A DNA stretch of 62,960 nt from Symbiodinium natans (lineage: Eukaryota > Sar > Dinophyceae > Suessiales > Symbiodiniaceae): positions 100,677 through 163,636 of the forward strand of contig CAJNDS010000332.1 of the NCBI GenBank assembly GCA_905221605.1, in the 5' to 3' direction. The position numbers and the translations under genes are program-made. The notes under the pieces were generated by a model, which was not told the DNA's origin, ran no database searches, and saw only the letters and a list, made by a program, of their open reading frames with translations. The number at the start of each line of letters is the position of its first letter. Positions within the stretch are counted from its first letter, which is position 1. Shown here one piece after another: positions 57,411 to 62,960 of this stretch.

Positions 57411-58637
57411 GCTAAGGCGAAAGCCAAGGCAAAAGGAGATCCCAAGAAGAAGCCCGAAAAGGGAAAGCCCAAAGGAAAAGGCAAAGGAAAGGGGAAGACG
57501 GTTGCTGAAGTCTCCCAAGAGGGTGAGTCGAGTGACTACCAGCTAACTGGAGGTGAATGGAATGAACCTGAGTCAGAGGCCCGAGTGGAATCTGTGTTGC
57601 AACCTCTGGAAGAATTGCTCGATGAAGTGGGAAAAGAGTGGATTCCCCGGAGTACTGATGAGATAGATTGGTCATGGGAAGTTGAGACGAGAGTCCGGAT
57701 TGCCGAGTTGGAGCATCGGATCTCTACCGATTTATATCAGATGTTGCCATCTAAGTCAGTTCGGTCTTTGATGAAACCTCCGATGAATCAAGTCAAAAGC
57801 ATGGAAAAGGATGATGCAAGCAAATGGTGGTTGATTGACTAAGGAGCATCGGTGACTGTGATTGCGAAAAGATACTTGGATGAGTTCCAGATCTTGGATC
57901 GGAAGGCGTTGGGACCTAATGAGAGGTACTCAGCAGCCAACGATACCCCGGTGAATGTCTTCGAGCGAGTTCGCATCCGAGCCTTGCTGCCTATGTATGA
58001 AGGAAAGCAGTATCTTGGTTTGACATCGGTGTGTGTGACTGGAGTTGTAGCAGATGTGGCTCACAACATCTTGAGCACCGAGCATATGGTGAATACTGGT
58101 TGGGAAGTGAAGTTCACTCGAAGAGAGATTTCGCTGCGACACGAGAAGAAAGGAGTCATGGGATATGGAGCATCCTGGGCTGGATGTCCTTGGATCTACC
58201 TGCAAGGTGATGCTGGAAAGCGAAAGAAAGTAACCTTTGGAAGAACTGAGGTTCGACCCATGGATGTGGATGATGGCAAACGACCGATGGAGGTTGATCA
58301 GATGCAGTCAGTGCAGTCAATGACCAAGAAAAAGCAAGAAGAAATGGAGCTGCATCGGATGCGAGGCCACATTCCTTTTTCGTCCGAATGTCCTCATTGT
58401 CGGATGACAAGAGGAACAACCCAGCATCGTCGGACAAAGGATGCTCAAGACCGACCCGTGGCGTTGCAAGCAGATTTCTGCTTCATCAACCTGGTAACTG
58501 GTACTTTTGCGAAAGACCAGCCGACGGCTCCCAACATGAAAGTACTGGTCATGACTGAAATGTCAACCAGAATGATTGGATGTCTGTTGGTAGGGACCAA
58601 TGCTGACACACCTCCAGCTGGATTCGTTATTGGATGA
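57411..58637 (+). pseudogene. copia-2 protease and integrase N-part, with stop in active site
   Basis: The frame continues the basic linker, then reads KWWLID, UAA (57,840-57,842), GASVTVI. The Ser of the catalytic Asp-Ser-Gly is replaced by a stop, one base change from UCA. Downstream are the HRMRGHIPFSSECPHCRMTR zinc region and the first integrase Asp (LQADFCFINL). The frame ends at UGA (58,635). The protease and integrase would cut the polyprotein and insert cDNA; this copy cannot make them as one chain. Confidence 0.75.
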
Positions 58638-59655
58638 ATGCTTTCGGACTGGACATTGCAGGGTCTGCTGTACTGTTGAGGACAGACAGCGAGACAGCGG
58701 TGAGCGCCCTCATCAAGAGAGCCAATCTGGGGATTAGGATTGTGACCCAAAGAACACCTCCGCAGGGACATGAAGCGGTTGGTGGTGTGGAAAGGGCAGT
58801 GAGAACACTCAAGGAGTTGTTCAGCACGGTGAGGTTGGATCTACGAGCGCAGGGCTTTGACTTGAAAAGAAGTCCTCGAGCGTTTGAGTTTGGTCTGATT
58901 TACTGTGCTGCAATGCACAATCACCATGCAGCTGCCTTTGATGGGAAGAAATCACCCCAGGAGTTGGTACTACAGAGATCCCGCCATGAGTGTGGATCGT
59001 CGTTGATAGGTGCTACAGTTCTGGCTGAGCTACCGGATTCGATGAAAACCACGGCGCTCTCCCGGTTTGTGGAAGCAGCCTATGTGTACCCTGAAGTTGG
59101 TGGCTTGACTCATGTTGTGAGTGCCATGGTGGATGGTTGTCCAAAACACTTTCGAGCAAAGTCCATCAAGCACATCGTTCCGTTGAAGATTGGGTTGGAG
59201 CATTGTCAACATTTGCTCAAGGAGCATGATCCATCGGATACATTGGCTCCCCCGATTCTGAAGGAGAAAGAGGATGGTGTGCCCGATCGGATTGAAGGTG
59301 AAGCGGACAAGGCCTTTGAGGGCCGAGTGTCTGATGGACCGACCACAGACATGAGCAAAGTTGGACCTCCAGCTGCATGGGTGAAGGAACATGGTGGCAC
59401 AGCGAACTGTCCTGCGTGTGGTCAAAAAAGAGGAAAAGCCAACCACAATGCTGAATGCCGAAAACGGTATGATGATTGGTTGAAAGCTCAACGACAACGG
59501 TTGGAATCGAAAGAACCAACAGAGGAAACTCCAACAATGGACCAGAGAAGCTCAAAGGATGCGGGGGTGATGGAGTCTGGAAGTGAGCCTTCACTCCTGA
59601 AACGCCCGAAGATCACCTATGAGAGTCGACCAGATCCCAAGTTGGAGGAGAGGCA
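58634..59655 (+). pseudogene. copia-2 integrase C-part (shifted frame)
   Basis: It starts in the frame change at about 58,630 and carries the second Asp (LLRTDSETAVSAL) and the Glu (GHEAVGGVERAVRTL) of the DDE core. A C-terminal region holds a small CxxC...H....C motif (CPACGQKRGKANHNAEC). The frame is formally open to 59,884. From about 59,655 the proper continuation (TPATEVVDVDMEDFEDPS) is one frame lower. Confidence 0.75.
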
Positions 59656-62600
59656 AAGCGTCCCAACACCCCAACACCTGCGACAGAAGTTGTGGATGTT
59701 GACATGGAGGATTTTGAGGATCCAAGTTTGCCTTACCAAGGGATTCCAGATGAGGCAATGGAACCTGGATACTTCGAAGGAGAAACTCCCGCTGAGGATG
59801 AAGCGATCCCAATGGAGGAAGAAAAACCTCAAATGGATGTGGATTCAGTTCCAAATGAGTCCAGTCGAGTTCCCCGGCGTTTAGAGAGTTTAACTTCAGA
59901 TGTGAACTCAGTTCCAGATGAGTCCAATCGAGTTCCCCGGCTGATCAATCGTATTTATTTAGACCCAAGACTCGATGTGCCTCAAGGTCCTATTAAAATG
60001 GTAAGCAGTGACGAGAGTCCGAAGTTGGTACATGTGACCAATTCGATTCTGCTCAACAAGAATAGCACTTTCCCGGAGTCCATGAAGGTGTGTGGATTCC
60101 AAGTTTGGCTGGCAAGACCCACGAGTGTTCTGTCTGAGATAGATGGATGTCCATTAGATGTGGATAAAACAGTGGAAGGCCGGCGAACTGAGCTGCAGAG
60201 TATGACTGCTCACAAAGCAGGGAGAGTGGTTGGAGCAGACGAGGCTCAGAAGTTTGCTCGTCAGCATGGGATAAAGATCATCCCAACCCGATGGGTCATA
60301 GGCCCAAAGGTGGTGAATGGCAAGGAAGCTGTGAGAGCTCGGTGTGTGGTGCAAGACATCGCAAAGGGGAGCACAGCATCATCTTTAGGACTGAGTGCTA
60401 CGACTCCTTCTTTAGAAGCGTTACGGACGCTTTTGGCCATTGCTTCGGTAGATGCTATGGATGTCGCAACTTTGGATGTTAGCACTGCATTCTTGCATTC
60501 CCCCCTTCCGAAAGGATCGAAGGCGATTATCCAATTGCCCAAGGATGTTTCCGCCTGCAAGGACTATTATGTCCCGGTGTTTATGATTCTGGATCAAGCC
60601 GTGAATGGTTTGAGAGTTGCCGCCAAAGCTTGGAACTTGAAGCTGGCGACAGTTGTGAAGAAAGTTGGGTTGAAGCAATGCCCAACGGAACCTTCCGTCT
60701 TCGAGGGCACTGTGAGAGGGAAAAGATTCCTCATGTTGTGCTATGTGGACGATTTGATTATGTGTGGCACTAGAGATGCCATTCGGTTGGTGACCGACAC
60801 CCTGAACGGAGAGTTGAAGATCAAGGAAACGGGTCGAATCACTTCCACTGGTGGAAAGATAACCTTTTTGGGGCGAGAGATTGAGAGACAAGGGAGTCAT
60901 CTCAGGATGCGAGTGCCCCCGGCATACTTAGATGCCCTGTTCGAGACAGAGTTCTGTAAGGACCTGAAGGTGGTTACTGCTCCTCCGGACATCGTGAAAA
61001 CGGTCGAGAAGGGCAGAGCAAGTGGTTCGGATCCTGAGTTGAGTGACACTGCAGCTGCGAGGTACAGAGCAGTACTTGGCCGGATTGCATGGTGGGGTCA
61101 GTCGAGACCTGACCTGAGTAGGTGGATGTCCATTCTTTCGCAAGGACAGTCCAAGCCAACAGCATGCTTTGAGCAAACATTGCGACAAGTGATTAGGTTC
61201 CTAAAGGGACAATACCATGCATGGCAGTACTTTGGCCCTGATGGGAATGTACCGGACAGTGGGCCGGCGCAGCTGGAAGTGTATGCGGATGCCAGTTGGG
61301 CACCCCAAGCGTCATTAGGACGAAGATCTGTGTCGGGCATAGCCATCTTTTATAGAGGATGCCTGATCAAGGGAATCTCTCGAGTTCAAGGGTGTGTATC
61401 GCTGAGTTCTTGTGAAGCCGAGTTGAGAGACATCTTGACTGCGGTACAGGAGAGTGAGGGACTTGCGACTTTGATCGGTCAGTTGGCCGAGTCAGATGTC
61501 ACGATCCGATTGCACACTGACAGTTCCTCAGCGAGAGCGGTTTTGCTAAACCGTGGGTTGTGTAGGCGAGTTCGCCACTTAGACATCGCTGTCTGCTATC
61601 TTCAGGAGCGGATACAGGAAGCTCAGACCTTGAAGGTCATTTGGTGCCCGACAGCGGGAATGATCGCTGACGTTCTTACAAAGTGCTTGAGTCAAGTGAC
61701 ATTCTGTCAGCACCAGCAAGCTATGGGTATATACCCTGGTGAAGATGTGCAGCAGGTGTGGAGGATCTGTGGAATCCGACCAAGGGTTGGAGTTCAGGCA
61801 TGCCAGTTTGCCGAGGCAACTGGATGCAGTGTGGAGCAAGTTGGATCGTTGAAAAGTGTGAAAAAGTGTGGCGAAGTTTTTGAAAATTTCCACCTTAGAA
61901 GTCCCGAAACCCTTCGTGAAGACTCTTCCCCTGAGGTTCAAGAAATGGATTTATGGTCTAACCGCAAAAGCTTTGGTTCAAGCACCACGGAAGCTAGCCC
62001 TAGCCTGGAGCCTGTACCTTTGGTGAAGGACAGGAAAATGGCAGCTGAAGACAGCAGGAAGGGTGAGCAGGGTGCTGAGATGAAAAGCCCCTTTTGGTGT
62101 AAGGTTTGCAAATGGTTGTTCAGATCCGAGCATGCTGCCGGGTTGAGCTGGGATGAAAGTGGCAAGCCCAAGTGCGAAAAGTGCAAACAGACTGTGACAG
62201 TCTCTGGCACGGATGCAAGCCATGCATTCCATCTCCGAGAGGCAGAGAAGGAGCGCCGAGCAGCTGGAAAAAGGGGTGATAAAGGTGAAAGCCGAGGCTC
62301 AGGCCAAGCTGCACCGAAACCCAAGGCCATGCCGAAGGTGATTGAACGGATGGTCGACGTGTTTCCGGAGCTGGCGGATCCAGAGCCGCCGAAGTGGTTC
62401 GGTGATGTGTCATGGAGTATCTGCCGGCGCGGAACTCCAGTGGATGAGCTAGAGCTCAAGGACGTGGTAGGCACGCTATCCGACAAGGATATGGTGCGCT
62501 ATCAAAGCTCATACGAGAAGCTGGTGAAGCCCATCCAGGAGGTGTGTGAGCTACAGGAGAAACCCACGAAGATCTTTGGAATCTTGGATGTCCGTGGACA

Positions 62601-62960
62601 GATTGGTGGCAAGGCCATCATCTGGGAGATGGCAGTGAATGAAGGAGGACTGTACATGGAAGTACCGCCGGGAACGTGTGGCCTGGCGATGTTGAGCTTC
62701 GTGAGGTACTTGAAGAGAAAAGGGATAGTCCCTGTTTTGCTTCTGGGTGAACACCAGGACCTCGGAGTCTTGCGGATGGTGGATCTGTTGTGCATGCTAC
62801 CCATTTTGGGAGCAGAGAGGATCATGGAGGATGAAGCTGAGAGCTCGTATTATCCCCCATGGGTGTTGCGTTGGAAGAGAAGTGCAAAGGAAGGATCCTT
62901 GGTGTTTAAGGAACTGGTGGAGCGAGTGCGAGTGATTTCGATGTTGTCGTGTGATACACT
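59656..62960 (+). CDS. copia-2 reverse transcriptase, RNase H and novel C-terminal extension
   Basis: Open from about 59,623 to the window edge, over 1,100 codons without a stop. An acidic linker has a duplicated VPDES.RVPR unit. The RT follows: IIPTRWVIGPK, ATLDVSTAFLHSPL (motif A) and LCYVDDLIMCG (60,736-60,768). RNase H has EVYADASWAP, LSSCEAELRDI, HTDSSSARAVL, RRVRHLDIAV and ADVLTKCLS (to about 61,690). Copia polyproteins normally stop soon after this. Here about 400 more codons follow. A linker leads to a Cys-pair finger WCKVCKWLF...CEKCKQ (62,095-62,190), then an Arg/Gly linker, then a domain with ADPEPPKWFGDVSWSICRRG, KIFGILDVRGQIGGKAIIWE and LYMEVPPGTCGLAMLSFVRY. I do not recognise this last domain. 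Its end lies outside the window. Confidence 0.8.

Larger units (their letters stand above)
54902..62960 (+). mobile_element. copia-2: Ty1/copia retrotransposon, plus strand, 3' end outside
   Basis: The LTR end, PBS (55,362) and domain order Gag-PR-IN-RT-RH run left to right. The LTR start is uncertain; copia-1 abuts or interrupts it at 54,896. Coding is split over three frames by three changes, each to the next lower frame (1 to 3, 3 to 2, 2 to 1), and there is one nonsense codon in the protease active site. The RT-RNase H part remains open to the window end. The element is not closely related to copia-1: its Gag and linkers differ, but the LTR 3' half shares a spliced-leader-like motif and a GAAAAAGAG stretch. 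Confidence 0.8.

Overview
The window looks like nuclear DNA of a dinoflagellate, most likely Symbiodiniaceae or a relative. The evidence is: abundant interstitial TTTAGGG/CCCTAAA repeats; long single-ORF Ty1/copia and LINE-like retrotransposons; sequences matching the 3' end of the dinoflagellate spliced leader (...TTTTGGCTCAAG); GT/GC-type splice-like junctions; and almost no compact host genes. No bacterial operon, rRNA, tRNA or CRISPR array was seen. The lineage is an inference from sequence character, not from a database match.

1-12.6 kb is repeat-rich. Short GC-rich islands are bracketed by CCCTAAA on the left and TTTAGGG on the right. Two islands read, on the minus strand with AG/GT borders, as S1 RNA-binding-domain fragments, so I read the islands as exons and the telomere-like arrays as intron ends. 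The same stretch holds two foldback (MITE-like) elements, an inverted 118-bp repeat array, an ~840-bp tandem duplication and a 21-bp minisatellite.

13-24.3 kb holds a minus-strand LINE-like element (LINE A). It has a coiled-coil/RRM-like ORF1, an AP-endonuclease plus reverse-transcriptase ORF in the same frame after one UGA, and a third ORF of about 1,236 codons. CT-rich microsatellite lies on both sides, followed by a TTTAGGG/TTTCGGG array and AT-rich DNA.

24.3-34.9 kb has few recognisable genes. It contains microsatellites, coding-length minisatellites, a G-run block, a 213-codon ORF of unknown function and a small frameshifted gene (about 33.3-32.9 kb).

34.9-54.9 kb is one minus-strand Ty1/copia element (copia-1), with CTCAC/CTTAC flanks, a PBS and a PPT. 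Its 3' LTR is split by an 8.4-kb LINE (LINE B; ORF1, endonuclease-RT-RNase H ORF2, kinase-like ORF3) and by a 2.1-kb relative. All three junctions carry the same 14-bp sequence. LINE B and its relative are full of a tiny CCTCAGC...GCGAGGCCGAA hairpin that is also translated inside the LINE ORFs. The copia-1 polyprotein contains a 464-codon ORF in another frame between protease and integrase, and ends in a methyltransferase-like extension.

54.9-62.96 kb is a plus-strand Ty1/copia element (copia-2). It is broken by three frame changes and a stop in the protease DSG motif. Its RT/RNase H frame stays open to the end of the window and includes a novel C-terminal extension.
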